A DNA stretch of 48,261 bases, taken from assembly GCA_014872655.1 (NCBI GenBank), contig WHHJ01000008.1, positions 1 to 48,261 on the forward strand. The letters run 5' to 3'. The notes under the pieces were generated by a model. The model saw only the letters and a list, made by a program, of their open reading frames with translations. It did no database searches and was not told the DNA's origin. This DNA comes from Clostridia bacterium (GTDB lineage Bacteria > Bacillota > Clostridia > Oscillospirales > UBA644). Positions within the stretch are counted from its first letter, which is position 1; every line of letters begins with the position of its first letter. This document shows, piece after piece, positions 1 to 7,295 of the stretch. A program made the translations under genes and the position numbers.

Positions 1-100
1 GGGCATATCCACCCAGAAACTGCATGCCAGAGGTCCGATGGGATTAGAAGAACTGACGTCTTATAAATATGTGATCCGCGGTAACGGCCAGGTTCGGTAA
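1..100 (+). CDS. proA: Glutamate-5-semialdehyde dehydrogenase (gamma-glutamyl phosphate reductase), C-terminal end only
   Basis: Reading from base 2, the open frame gives 32 codons and stops at 98-100. The peptide contains STQKLHARGPMGLEELTSYK followed by YVIRGNGQVR, which matches the conserved C-terminus of ProA (HARGP, then G-L-x-x-L-T-[ST]-Y-K). ProA reduces gamma-glutamyl phosphate to glutamate semialdehyde, the second step of proline synthesis. The start lies outside the window. proC follows 32 bases later on the same strand and catalyses the next step of the pathway, so the two are very likely one operon. Too short for domain analysis, but motif and context agree. Confidence 0.88.
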   Translation, partial: GISTQKLHARGPMGLEELTSYKYVIRGNGQVR

Positions 101-132
101 CGGAGTCCGCGGAAGTAAAAGGAGAATGAAAG

Positions 133-942
133 ATGAGTCAATACGGATTTATCGGTGCGGGGACGATGGGCGGTATTTTGGCCCGTGCCTTGCATCAAAC
201 AGCGGTGGAAGAAAAAATCTGTGTTTCGGATGTTTCTGCTTCACACGCACAGGCCTTGGCGGAGCAACTGAACGGACAGGTTGCAGATAATGGTCAGATT
301 GCCGCTGAATGTACTTATATCTTTTTAGCCGTAAAGCCGCAGGTTTTAGAGTCTGTTCTTGCAGAACTTTCCCCGATTTTTGCGCAGCGTTCGGATGCCT
401 TTGTTTTGGTCAGTATGGCGGCCGGAACGGATATTTCGACTGTGCGCCGATATGCAGGCGGAGATTATCCGGTGATTCGGATTATGCCCAACACGCCGGC
501 GGCTGTGGGAGAAGGTATGATTTTATATACGGCAGACGGTGTTTCCGATGCGCAGTTGGCCTCGTTTTTACAGGCGATGCGGCGGGCCGGAAGATTGGCG
601 CCGATTGATGAAAAACTGATTGATGCTGCCAGTGCTGTAAGCGGTTGTGGGCCGGCGTTTGTTTATTTATTTATCGAAGCGTTGGCCGACGGTGCTGTTC
701 GGTGCGGATTGCCGCGGGCGGCTGCCATGGAGTATGCCGCGCAAACGCTGGTAGGCTCTGCCAGAATGGTACTTGAGAGCGGGCAGCATCCCGGCAAATT
801 GAAAGATGATGTGTGCAGTCCCGGCGGTTCGACGATTGCAGGAGTCTGCGCATTAGAAAATCGTGCGTTCCGAGCTGCGGCTGCTGAAGCCGTCTGCGCT
901 GCGTATGAACGTACATTGCAGCTGGGAAAGCCTAAGGGTTAA
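133..942 (+). CDS. proC: Pyrroline-5-carboxylate reductase
   Basis: ProC reduces pyrroline-5-carboxylate to proline with NAD(P)H, the last step of proline synthesis in the cytoplasm. The 269-residue product has the usual family length. It opens with the Rossmann motif GFIGAGTMGG (residues 5-14), contains AVKPQ (about 66-70) and IRIMPNTPAAVGEG in the middle, and ends with the dimerisation domain signature DDVCSPGGSTIAG (about 227-239). The ATG at 133 is preceded by AAAGGAGAATGAAAG, a good ribosome binding site. It lies directly after proA, and a terminator follows at 967-995, so this closes the proline operon. Confidence 0.96.
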   Translation: MSQYGFIGAGTMGGILARALHQTAVEEKICVSDVSASHAQALAEQLNGQVADNGQIAAECTYIFLAVKPQVLESVLAELSPIFAQRSDAFVLVSMAAGTDISTVRRYAGGDYPVIRIMPNTPAAVGEGMILYTADGVSDAQLASFLQAMRRAGRLAPIDEKLIDAASAVSGCGPAFVYLFIEALADGAVRCGLPRAAAMEYAAQTLVGSARMVLESGQHPGKLKDDVCSPGGSTIAGVCALENRAFRAAAAEAVCAAYERTLQLGKPKG

Positions 943-966
943 TTTTTGCGTCATTCTTTAAAATGA

Positions 967-995
967 AACAGGTCGGATATCCGGCCTGTTTTTTT
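967..995 (+). terminator. Rho-independent terminator of the proA-proC operon
   Basis: Two 12-base arms (967-978 and 979-990) pair with one G-T wobble and almost no loop. A run of T follows at 989-995. It lies 25 bases after the proC stop, in the expected place for the operon end. Confidence 0.85.
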
Positions 996-1104
996 GTTGA
1001 AAATCGGTCCTTTACACGGTATAAAGGAACATGCTCCAAATGGATTCTCCTAAATTGGTGGCGAAAAAACTGCTTGCGGGTAGGTTTCGTTTTTTTCATA
1101 ATAA

Positions 1105-1171
1105 AAGAACCTTGCGTTTACTTGCTCCGGCAGGATGATTCAATCTCTGCCAACAGAAACACAAGGTTCTT
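1105..1171 (-). terminator. Long inverted repeat, probable terminator of the CHAP amidase gene
   Basis: Arms 1105-1119 (AAGAACCTTGCGTTT) and 1157-1171 are inverted copies with one mismatch that becomes a G-T wobble on the minus strand. A second 5 bp stem (1129-1133 with 1147-1151) is nested inside. Read on the minus strand the stem is followed by TTCTTTTATTATG, a moderately U-rich tail, and it lies 80-145 bases past the stop of the CHAP gene. The loop is long for a simple terminator, so a small mobile repeat is an alternative. The rest of the 943-1249 gap shows no gene. Confidence 0.55.
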
Positions 1172-1249
1172 ATCTTATAAAAATGGGATTGTTTTTAAAA
1201 AATGTGGATAAAAGGGATCCTATGTGGATTTACCGTATTTTATGTGTTT

Positions 1250-2293
1250 TTATCCCTCGCACACAACTCTTGCCCATCCAAGCACGTCACTGAGTGTAAT
1301 CAGTCCGTCATTATTGTAATCGGCTTCAAATAATTCTATGTAAGTTAATTCCGTTTGTCCTACTAGGTATCGTGCGTACCGAAGAACATCGGCCAGCGAG
1401 TAATGATCTTTGTGCGGATAGCCCTCCGTTTTAAAGGAAACGGGAGGGCTGAAGTGTTCAACGCCGTCTACTACGGCATAAATTTGATAGTAGTAAACGG
1501 TTCCTGCTTGCAGGTTGATGCCGAGTTCTTTCTGTACGTTATAATACGGTTCCATAAACATGGATCCAATATAATTTTTTGATGGGGATTCTGTTTTAAA
1601 GATTGCATCGTCCGGATTTCCATCCTGCCATAACCGGATTCCGATCTTAGTCACCGCACTGTTCATCGGTTTAAAGACACGGCCCCAAAGTTGTGCATCA
1701 TTGGTTGCAATCACGTTTTTGCTTGTATAAGCAATGACGTCCACCATGTCATTGGTCAGGTAAATATATCCCAATAAAGGTTTTCCATTCAGATTTTTCA
1801 TCTCTTCCGGCGTTTTTGTAAACGCTCCGGCATAATAGGTAATCCCTTCTTCCAAAGAATATACCTTGTCCAGTGTGGTATGTTCGCCGCTGTTGGAATG
1901 TGTTAGAATCAAAGTTCCGTCGTCAGTAATCTCTTCCACATAGGCTACGTGTCCGTATGTGCCGCCCCAAACGGCGATGGCGTCTTTTCTCGGGACATCT
2001 GTTGTGATAAATCCTCTTGCATTGGCGGAGTCCAGCCAGGTTTTGGCATTGCCGGTGCAGGGGAGGCGAACGCCGGTTTTTTCAAAGGCTCGTCCCCAAG
2101 CATACCAGGTGCACTGTCCGTAGTAATTGGACATAGCAAAGATGTTGTTATCTGCCGAATAGGCCCCGCAGTACCAGTCCGGCGTGATTTCAATGCTGTC
2201 TTTGGCATAAAACAGCAAGCCGGTCATCAGCATCTGTATGCAAAGAATCATGGTTAGAATGGTTTTTATAATTTGTTTGGATTTTGTCTTCAT
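1250..2293 (-). CDS. Secreted CHAP-domain cell-wall amidase/endopeptidase with dockerin-like C-terminus
   Basis: CHAP domains cut peptidoglycan amide bonds using a Cys-His pair. The 347-residue protein starts with a basic N-terminus and a hydrophobic segment (about 9-30), a signal peptide or anchor. The CHAP domain spans about 50-160: the nucleophile Cys is C61 in GQCTWYAWGR, the His is H115 in YGHVAYVEE, with E120/E121 nearby, and GNAKTW is another family motif. Residues 183-290 look like a beta-sandwich (fibronectin-III-like, tentative). Residues 293-347 resemble a type I dockerin: two related segments, YSLADVLRYARYLVG and ITLSDVLGWARVV, of which only the second carries a clear calcium loop (DYNNDGLITLSD). 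The ATG follows GAGGGAAAAC on the minus strand. It stands alone with its own promoter. Substrate and partner cohesin, if any, are unknown. Confidence 0.82.
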   Translation of the reverse strand: MKTKSKQIIKTILTMILCIQMLMTGLLFYAKDSIEITPDWYCGAYSADNNIFAMSNYYGQCTWYAWGRAFEKTGVRLPCTGNAKTWLDSANARGFITTDVPRKDAIAVWGGTYGHVAYVEEITDDGTLILTHSNSGEHTTLDKVYSLEEGITYYAGAFTKTPEEMKNLNGKPLLGYIYLTNDMVDVIAYTSKNVIATNDAQLWGRVFKPMNSAVTKIGIRLWQDGNPDDAIFKTESPSKNYIGSMFMEPYYNVQKELGINLQAGTVYYYQIYAVVDGVEHFSPPVSFKTEGYPHKDHYSLADVLRYARYLVGQTELTYIELFEADYNNDGLITLSDVLGWARVVCEG

Positions 2294-2333
2294 GTTTTCC
2301 CTCGCTTCCGATATGTTTGCGCGGTTGCATATT

Positions 2334-2346
2334 CCCTACAGTAGGG
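2334..2346. promoter_or_regulatory. 13 bp dyad between promoter and CHAP gene, possible operator
   Basis: CCCTAC-A-GTAGGG is a perfect inverted repeat of 6 bp arms with a one-base centre. It lies about 20-30 bases downstream of the -10 box of the CHAP gene promoter, where a repressor would block transcription. No regulator family can be assigned from the sequence. Confidence 0.4.
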
Positions 2347-2365
2347 TTCTTTAGCAAACACTTAT

Positions 2366-2394
2366 AATTTACCATAGTTCGACATTTTTGTCAA
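2366..2394 (-). promoter_or_regulatory. Sigma-A-type promoter of the CHAP amidase gene
   Basis: On the minus strand there is a perfect -35 TTGACA (2389-2394), a 17 bp spacer and -10 TAAATT (2366-2371) preceded by TGG (extended -10). It lies about 70 bases upstream of the start codon. Confidence 0.7.
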
Positions 2395-2517
2395 TCTCTT
2401 TGAGTGCCTTTTGTTTGCAAACTGATAAGATTATACACTGCAGCAGGGAATTTATTCAAAATCAGGAAAATTTTTCTTTCTTTTTTTGTTACACGATAAT
2501 TGCTGCGCAAAATAAAT

Positions 2518-2542
2518 GCCCGTCGGTTTTATACCAACGGGC
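2518..2542 (-). terminator. Terminator of the GH3 gene
   Basis: Arms 2518-2527 (GCCCGTCGGT) and 2533-2542 (ACCAACGGGC) form a 10 bp stem with a wobble and a 5-base loop. On the minus strand it is followed by ATTTATTTTG. It lies 23 bases after the stop of the minus-strand GH3 gene. Confidence 0.8.
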
Positions 2543-2565
2543 GTTGTTTTTATAATAGTTTCGAA

Positions 2566-4224
2566 TCAACCGTGCGAGACAATCTCTACTTTGGTGTCGA
2601 TCTTTTCAGGAATTGTGACGTCTAATTTGCCCAGCGCCTCTACTTTTCCGCATAATACGTTGACGGCAGCCTCTACAGCGACCTGAGAAGTCGAGTAGCA
2701 GCAAAGAATGGCGTCAATAAACCGAAGTTGTGCGCTGACATACGGGTTAGATACCACAGCGATAATGTTCGGATTGACCTCATGCATCTGGCGCAGCAAG
2801 TCAATTTGAGAATCGGTTAACAGACCTACCTGGCCGGAGCGGGAACGGAAAGAGGTCCCTACGATAATAACATCGAACGCTTTTGCTTTTTCGATCAGTC
2901 TGGTTCTGTTTTCTTCCGAAACTTCCTGCTCAAATAAATCCAGTTCCGCCGTGGGAATTTCGTTTTTAAGCAGTCCGTGAATTAACGTTACATTCGAATA
3001 AAGTCCTACTTCTAATTTTTCTCCCGGATGTGTCGGCTCCAGTACTAACACCTTAGCCGTATCTTTATTTTGAATCGGTACAAGCCCGGTTCTATCCCAG
3101 ATTTTTGTTAAGCTCTTTTTGGAGATTTCACGAGCCAGAGCCCATCCGTCCTGGCGCGGCAGAGGCTGTTTCTTCTTGCCGTCAAATAATCCCAGCCAAG
3201 CTTTTGCTTTCAGTACCCGCAGCGCACTTTCGTTGACGCGGTCTTCCGACAATAATCCGTCGCGAACGGCCTTTTCCAATGCCTCGTTTGCATTCCATGC
3301 ATCCCACGGTCCTAACAGAATATCGCAGCCGGCGTTAATGGCGCGGATAGAACCCATATGTTTGTTGTCTGTATCTTGTGCAGTCAGGCCTGCCATTCCC
3401 ATTGCATCGGTAATAGCAATGCCTTTAAATCCAAGTTCGTCTCTGAGAACGCCTGTCATAACGGCTTTGGATATGGTTGCTACATTCTGCTCATCATACA
3501 TCGGGTAGATGGCATGATTACACATCACGCTCTGCACGCCGTTTTCAATGGCTTTGCGGAACGCCATTAAGTGTGTTGCATCCATTTCTTCACGAGTGGA
3601 TTTGGTTCTTTCCAATGCAAAGTGAGAGTCTGCCGCCTGCATGCCGGCTCCCGGGAAGTGCTTTGCGCAAGCCAGTAATCGGTGTCCTTCCTGCAGCCCG
3701 CGAATCATGGCACCGGACAATTCTGCCACGGTTTCTACCTTTTCTCCAAAAGAACGGATGTTTGTAATCGGGTTTGCCGGATTGATATTGACGTCAACAA
3801 CCGGCCCATAAGTATAGTTCCAGCCCAATGCAGAAGCTTCGGCTGCAATGACTTTTCCTTCTTCATATGCTAAGCGGATCGCATCCTGCCGGTCTGCAAT
3901 GGCGCCAAAGGTCATTTGTTCTGCAAACTCTGTTGCAATGGATTTTTCGTGAACGGTCTGACCTACGCCTGTTTCCATGTCCACGCCGACTAAGTACGGA
4001 ATGTCTGCTTCTTCCTGCAGCCGCTCAATATCCTGCCGGAACCGCTCCAACTCTTCTTTATTGTGGCCCCAGACGGCCGATATATTGCCAACGCCTTGTT
4101 TGAGACAAATCTCGCATTCGTCCCAGCATCCAATTCCGGTTGAGATCAACTGGCTGATTTTTTGTCGCAGCGTCAGCATGCTTAAAATTTCTTCGGGTGT
4201 TTTTCCGATGTACTTGCTGTTCAT
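2566..4224 (-). CDS. Glycoside hydrolase family 3, beta-N-acetylhexosaminidase (NagZ/YbbD-like)
   Basis: Family 3 N-acetylhexosaminidases remove terminal GlcNAc from peptidoglycan fragments or other glycans. The 552-residue protein has the TIM-barrel domain (about 12-335) and a second alpha/beta domain (about 365-545), the two-domain plan of Bacillus NagZ. Visible landmarks are KHFPG (188-192), the Asp-x-His dyad D199/H201 in ADSHF that acts as acid/base in NagZ-type GH3 enzymes, and nucleophile D273 in ITDAMGM. The usual KHFPGHG reads KHFPGAG. There is no signal peptide, so it is probably cytoplasmic and acts in wall recycling. The ATG follows GGAGGAG. It has its own promoter and terminator and forms a one-gene unit next to the CHAP hydrolase. 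True substrate (GlcNAc-anhMurNAc, GlcNAc-MurNAc or another) is not decided by sequence. Confidence 0.87.
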   Translation of the reverse strand: MNSKYIGKTPEEILSMLTLRQKISQLISTGIGCWDECEICLKQGVGNISAVWGHNKEELERFRQDIERLQEEADIPYLVGVDMETGVGQTVHEKSIATEFAEQMTFGAIADRQDAIRLAYEEGKVIAAEASALGWNYTYGPVVDVNINPANPITNIRSFGEKVETVAELSGAMIRGLQEGHRLLACAKHFPGAGMQAADSHFALERTKSTREEMDATHLMAFRKAIENGVQSVMCNHAIYPMYDEQNVATISKAVMTGVLRDELGFKGIAITDAMGMAGLTAQDTDNKHMGSIRAINAGCDILLGPWDAWNANEALEKAVRDGLLSEDRVNESALRVLKAKAWLGLFDGKKKQPLPRQDGWALAREISKKSLTKIWDRTGLVPIQNKDTAKVLVLEPTHPGEKLEVGLYSNVTLIHGLLKNEIPTAELDLFEQEVSEENRTRLIEKAKAFDVIIVGTSFRSRSGQVGLLTDSQIDLLRQMHEVNPNIIAVVSNPYVSAQLRFIDAILCCYSTSQVAVEAAVNVLCGKVEALGKLDVTIPEKIDTKVEIVSHG

Positions 4225-4268
4225 TCGAATCTCCTCCGCCGCATTTTATGCGTTTTATTATCGTACAC

Positions 4269-4297
4269 ATTGTACACGATTGGCAGAAAAATGTCAA
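4269..4297 (-). promoter_or_regulatory. Sigma-A-type promoter of the GH3 gene
   Basis: On the minus strand: -35 TTGACA (4292-4297), 17 bp spacer, -10 TACAAT (4269-4274), about 45 bases upstream of the start codon. A direct repeat of GTACAC flanks and overlaps the -10 (4264-4269 and 4273-4278), which could be a regulator site. Confidence 0.8.
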
Positions 4298-4791
4298 TAG
4301 AAATCTGATTAAAAAAAGAATTTGTTTTTGATGTGAGACTCTTGTTCATTATTTTTATTTATAAAAGGTTAAAACGGGAGATAAGTCCGTGAAAATGATC
4401 TGAAATGCAACTGTTTGTGGTATAAAAGAACAAATCTTTGTGCGTAGTCGTATTAAAACGAGTGTATCCACGTTCGGAGGTCTCGCAGATATCGTTGTTC
4501 CGTTCATCCTTATCCCTGCTTTTTAACTGAAAATGTTTTTGCTGTAAAAAGTTTTGCTGCAAAAGAAGGATTGTTGTTTCATAAAAGGATACGCTTTTTT
4601 ACAGCGTATAGATATATGCTTATATATAAATAGGAAGTTTTGTGTATGATTATTGAGGTTTGCAGTTCATGCAACACGTACAAAAAACGGAAATAAATTT
4701 ATGAAACCCTACGAAAAAACCGATTTTTAACGAGTTCACAAAAAGTTCGAAAAATATTGGGGTTGTCGGGCGAGAAATTTTAAAAAAGCCC
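4298..4791. other. AT-rich intergenic region between divergent promoters, no gene seen
   Basis: About 490 bases between the GH3 promoter and the S10-operon promoter. The two short minus-strand open frames here have no ribosome binding site and unconvincing composition. A hairpin at 4589-4609 (ATACGC, 9-base loop, GCGTAT) has no T-run after it. I cannot recognise any known small RNA. A promoter-like TATAAA near 4420 lacks a good -35 box. Confidence 0.5.
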
Positions 4792-4820
4792 TTGCAATCC
4801 GGCAAAAATTGTGGTATACT
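4792..4820 (+). promoter_or_regulatory. Promoter of the S10-spc-alpha ribosomal protein operon
   Basis: -35 TTGCAA (4792-4797), 17 bp spacer, -10 TATACT (4815-4820) preceded by TGTGG, i.e. an extended -10 (TGN). Transcription would start near 4827, giving a leader of about 414 bases before rpsJ. No other equally good promoter is visible between here and 5241. Confidence 0.8.
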
Positions 4821-4826
4821 CTTTCT

Positions 4827-5240
4827 GCATGGCAAAAAGTGATAGTTGTGATGACTCCGGAGGTTGCTGAAATCCGCCTTTTGGTAGGGCGGCAGGGAAT
4901 TCCGGACGAGCAGATCCAACATGATTGGATGAGATACCGAATTTAGTTGATGTAAGGCAAGACGCAGATGACTACCTATTATATATAGGCGTCTGTAAGT
5001 TGCTTACTTTACCACTCAACGCTGTTTTATGGTTCGGAACTGTGCGGGTGTCGGTTACGGCATCGGCCCGGAACTCTTTGTCAGGGAGTTCTGCGGTTTC
5101 GAATTTTTATTATGTATCATGAAACGCACGGCTGAGTGTTCGGTTATTCATCTCCAAACTTTCGGGGCGATGTCCCGGCAACAAAGCGGGCGTCCGCGAT
5201 GCGGAAAAGCTCCGGAAAATTTTTTGAGGAGGCGAACAAT
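4827..5240 (+). promoter_or_regulatory. Long structured 5' leader of the S10 operon
   Basis: The transcribed leader contains several hairpins visible by eye. P1 is 4874-4878 with 4888-4892. P2 is a nested element: GTTGA 4946-4950 with TCAAC 5016-5020, GTAAG 4952-4956 with CTTAC 5003-5007, AGACGC 4960-4965 with GCGTCT 4989-4994, CCTAT 4975-4979 with ATAGG 4985-4989 (these last two stems compete for G4989). P3 is CGGAACTC 5069-5076 with GAGTTCTG 5086-5093, followed 11 bases later by a TTTTTATT tract. P4 is 5163-5166 with 5174-5177, and P5 is 5193-5197 with 5201-5205. A six-T run precedes the rpsJ ribosome binding site. In E. coli the S10 leader binds L4 to control the operon; whether this leader does so is unknown. 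It matches no leader family I can name. Confidence 0.6.
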
Positions 5241-5573
5241 ATGGCAACAAAGGCTACGGCAAAGAAAGTAAACGAGAAAGTAAGAATCCGTCTGAAATCT
5301 TATGATCACAATCTGATTGATATGTCAGCAGCAAAGATTGTTGAAACTGCAAAAAGATTGGGTGCTGAGGTTTCCGGCCCGGTTCCTCTTCCTACAGAAA
5401 GAGAACTGATTACGATCTTGAGAGCAGTACACAAGTACAAGGATTCGCGTGAGCAGTTTGAAACAAGAACGCACAAGCGTGTCATTGACGTAATTAAGCC
5501 GAATGCAAAAGTCATGGAAGCACTGATCAGCGTGGAATTACCCGCCGGTGTGGAAATGGAAATTAAGCAGTAA
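5241..5573 (+). CDS. rpsJ: 30S ribosomal protein S10
   Basis: S10 is part of the 30S head and, as NusE, also takes part in transcription antitermination with NusB. The 110-residue product contains the family core VRIRLKSYDHNLIDMSAAKI and ends LPAGVEMEIKQ. Compared with typical S10 (about 102 residues) it has a few extra N-terminal residues (MATKATAKKVNEK). The ATG at 5241 follows TGAGGAGGCGAACAAT; an in-frame open stretch further upstream has no ribosome binding site and lies in the leader. It is the first gene of the 31-gene ribosomal cluster. rpsL, rpsG, fusA and tuf, often found just upstream, are not here. Confidence 0.97.
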   Translation: MATKATAKKVNEKVRIRLKSYDHNLIDMSAAKIVETAKRLGAEVSGPVPLPTERELITILRAVHKYKDSREQFETRTHKRVIDVIKPNAKVMEALISVELPAGVEMEIKQ

Positions 5574-5710
5574 GCAAAGTTAAATAAAAGTAGAATTTGC
5601 CATGACAAAGGTTTTTTAATGGTTTCACCGTGCAAAAACTGTTCCCTACCGCACAGCGGTCAGCGGTCAAGTTGGCTTAGGTCAACCAATAACCGAAAGG
5701 AGTAAAACGA

Positions 5711-6349
5711 ATGGAAAAAGGAATCATCGGTAGAAAACTCGGAATGACGCAGCTTTTTACAGAAAACGGCTCCGTTGTTCCTGTTACAGTCGTAGAAGTC
5801 GGTCCTTGTGTCGTCGTACAGAAGAAGACGGTAGACAATGACGGCTATTCGGCAGTCCAGCTCGGGTTTGAAGACATCCGCGAGAAGTTGGTTGTAAAAC
5901 CCCGGAAAGGACATTTCGACAAAGCGCAGGTCGCGTACAAGAGAGTACTCAAAGAGTTCAAATTGGATAACGCAGACGCGCTCAATGTTGGAGACATCAT
6001 TAAAGCAGATACTTTCGAGGCAGGCGACAAGGTCGATGTCACGGGAGTTTCCAAGGGAAAAGGCTATCAGGGTACCATCAAGCGTTTGGGCTTCCACAGA
6101 CAGCCAATGTCACACGGTACTTCAGGTTACCACAGACATCAAGGTTCCATGGGTGCAAACACCGACCCGTCCAGAGTTATGAAGGGCAAAGGTATGCCTG
6201 GACACATGGGAAGCGAGCAGGTCACCATCCAGAACTTGAATGTTGTCAAGGTTGACGGCGAAAACAATCTGATTGCCATCAAAGGCGCGGTTCCCGGACC
6301 CAACGGCGGTCTGGTAGTGGTGAAATCCGCTGTCAAGAAGCGCTCGTAG
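5711..6349 (+). CDS. rplC: 50S ribosomal protein L3
   Basis: L3 binds 23S rRNA near the peptidyl transferase centre and starts 50S assembly. The 212-residue protein begins MEKGIIGRKLGMTQLF and contains the long loop signature FHRQPMSHGTSGYHRHQGSM (about 133-152) and GHMGSEQVTIQNL, all diagnostic. It starts at ATG 5711 after CGAAAGGAG. The 137-base gap after rpsJ is long for this cluster and contains a small stem (ACCGC-ACA-GCGGT, near 5648-5660). Confidence 0.98.
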   Translation: MEKGIIGRKLGMTQLFTENGSVVPVTVVEVGPCVVVQKKTVDNDGYSAVQLGFEDIREKLVVKPRKGHFDKAQVAYKRVLKEFKLDNADALNVGDIIKADTFEAGDKVDVTGVSKGKGYQGTIKRLGFHRQPMSHGTSGYHRHQGSMGANTDPSRVMKGKGMPGHMGSEQVTIQNLNVVKVDGENNLIAIKGAVPGPNGGLVVVKSAVKKRS

Positions 6350-6365
6350 GAAGGAGGAAGCACAA

Positions 6366-6986
6366 ATGAACGTAAAAGTTTACGATATGACCGGAAAAGA
6401 AACCGGTACCATGGAGTTGAATGACAATATTTTTGCCATTCCCGTAAATGTTGTTGTGCTGCACGAAGCGGTGAAGCAGTATCTTGCAAATCAGAGACAG
6501 GGTACGCAAAGCACGCTGACTCGTACGGAAGTTCGGGGCGGAGGAAAGAAGCCCTGGAGACAAAAGGGAACCGGACGTGCCCGTCAGGGATCCATCCGTG
6601 CTCCGCAATGGACACACGGTGGTGTAGCGATTGGCCCGAAGCCCCGTTGTTACCGTATCAGCATGAACAAAAAGGCGAAAAGACTGGCTATGAAATCTGC
6701 CTTTTCTGCAAAAGCTGCAGAGAATAATTTGATTGTTTTGGATAGTCTGAAATTTGACGCTCCCAAAACCAAGCAGATGGTTGCTGTATTAAAGGCACTC
6801 GGCGTAGAAGAGAAAGCCTTGATCGTTCTTCCGGGTCCCGATAAGAACGTAGTCAACAGTGCCAGAAACATTGCGGGCGTTAAGACGCTGTATGTCAACA
6901 CCCTGAATGTTTATGATATTATTAAACATGATAAGTTTATTCTTACCAAAGAGGCTGTAAACAAAGTTGAGGAGGTGTACGTATAA
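6366..6986 (+). CDS. rplD: 50S ribosomal protein L4
   Basis: L4 is an early-assembly 50S protein whose loop lines the exit tunnel; in E. coli it also represses the S10 operon. The 206-residue product shows the extended loop RTEVRGGGKKPWRQKGTGRA followed by RQGSIRAPQW (about 52-82), the family signature. It starts 16 bases after rplC with GGAAGGAGGAAGCACAA before the ATG. Its stop overlaps the rplW start (TAATG), so the two are translationally coupled. If the long leader of this operon is autoregulated, L4 is the first candidate ligand. Confidence 0.98.
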   Translation: MNVKVYDMTGKETGTMELNDNIFAIPVNVVVLHEAVKQYLANQRQGTQSTLTRTEVRGGGKKPWRQKGTGRARQGSIRAPQWTHGGVAIGPKPRCYRISMNKKAKRLAMKSAFSAKAAENNLIVLDSLKFDAPKTKQMVAVLKALGVEEKALIVLPGPDKNVVNSARNIAGVKTLYVNTLNVYDIIKHDKFILTKEAVNKVEEVYV

Positions 6987-7282
6987 TGAAATTCGCACAG
7001 GATATCATTTTGACGCCGGTCGTTACCGAGCGTTCCATGGACATTATGCGTAGCCAGCGCAAGTACACTTTCAAAGTTGCTTTGGGCGCAAATAAAATCG
7101 AAATCAAAAAAGCAGTAGAAGAATTATTCAAAGTGAAGGTCCAAGATGTAAACGTCATGAATTGCCGCGGCAAGGATCGTCGTCAGGGCTATACGCACGG
7201 GAAGACGAGCAAGTTCAGAAAAGCAATCGTAACGTTGACAGAGGATTCTAAAACGATTGAATTCTTTGACAGCCTGATGTAA
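6986..7282 (+). CDS. rplW: 50S ribosomal protein L23
   Basis: L23 sits at the tunnel exit and docks signal recognition particle and trigger factor. The 98-residue protein contains ILTPVVTERSMDIM and YTFKVALGANKIEIKKAVEE, the conserved N-terminal half, and a C-terminal RQGYTHGKTSKFRKAIVTL segment. The ATG overlaps the rplD stop by one base, with GAGGAGGTGTAC upstream inside rplD. Confidence 0.97.
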   Translation: MKFAQDIILTPVVTERSMDIMRSQRKYTFKVALGANKIEIKKAVEELFKVKVQDVNVMNCRGKDRRQGYTHGKTSKFRKAIVTLTEDSKTIEFFDSLM

Positions 7283-7295
7283 AGGAGTGGGGAAT

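Noticed and set aside
963..1211. Plus-strand 82-codon open frame after proC
   Set aside because: It begins inside the proC terminator and runs through the 1105-1171 inverted repeat; no ribosome binding site and no protein-like pattern.
4359..4922. Two minus-strand open frames (67 and 90 codons) in the gap before rpsJ
   Set aside because: No ribosome binding sites; the second runs antisense through the S10 promoter and leader, and composition follows base bias.
4925..5122. 65-codon plus-strand frame in the S10 leader
   Set aside because: Start lacks a ribosome binding site and the frame crosses the hairpins, which explain the sequence better.
5136..5240. Upstream extension of rpsJ
   Set aside because: S10 homology begins after the ATG at 5241, which has its own GGAGG; the extension covers leader hairpins.
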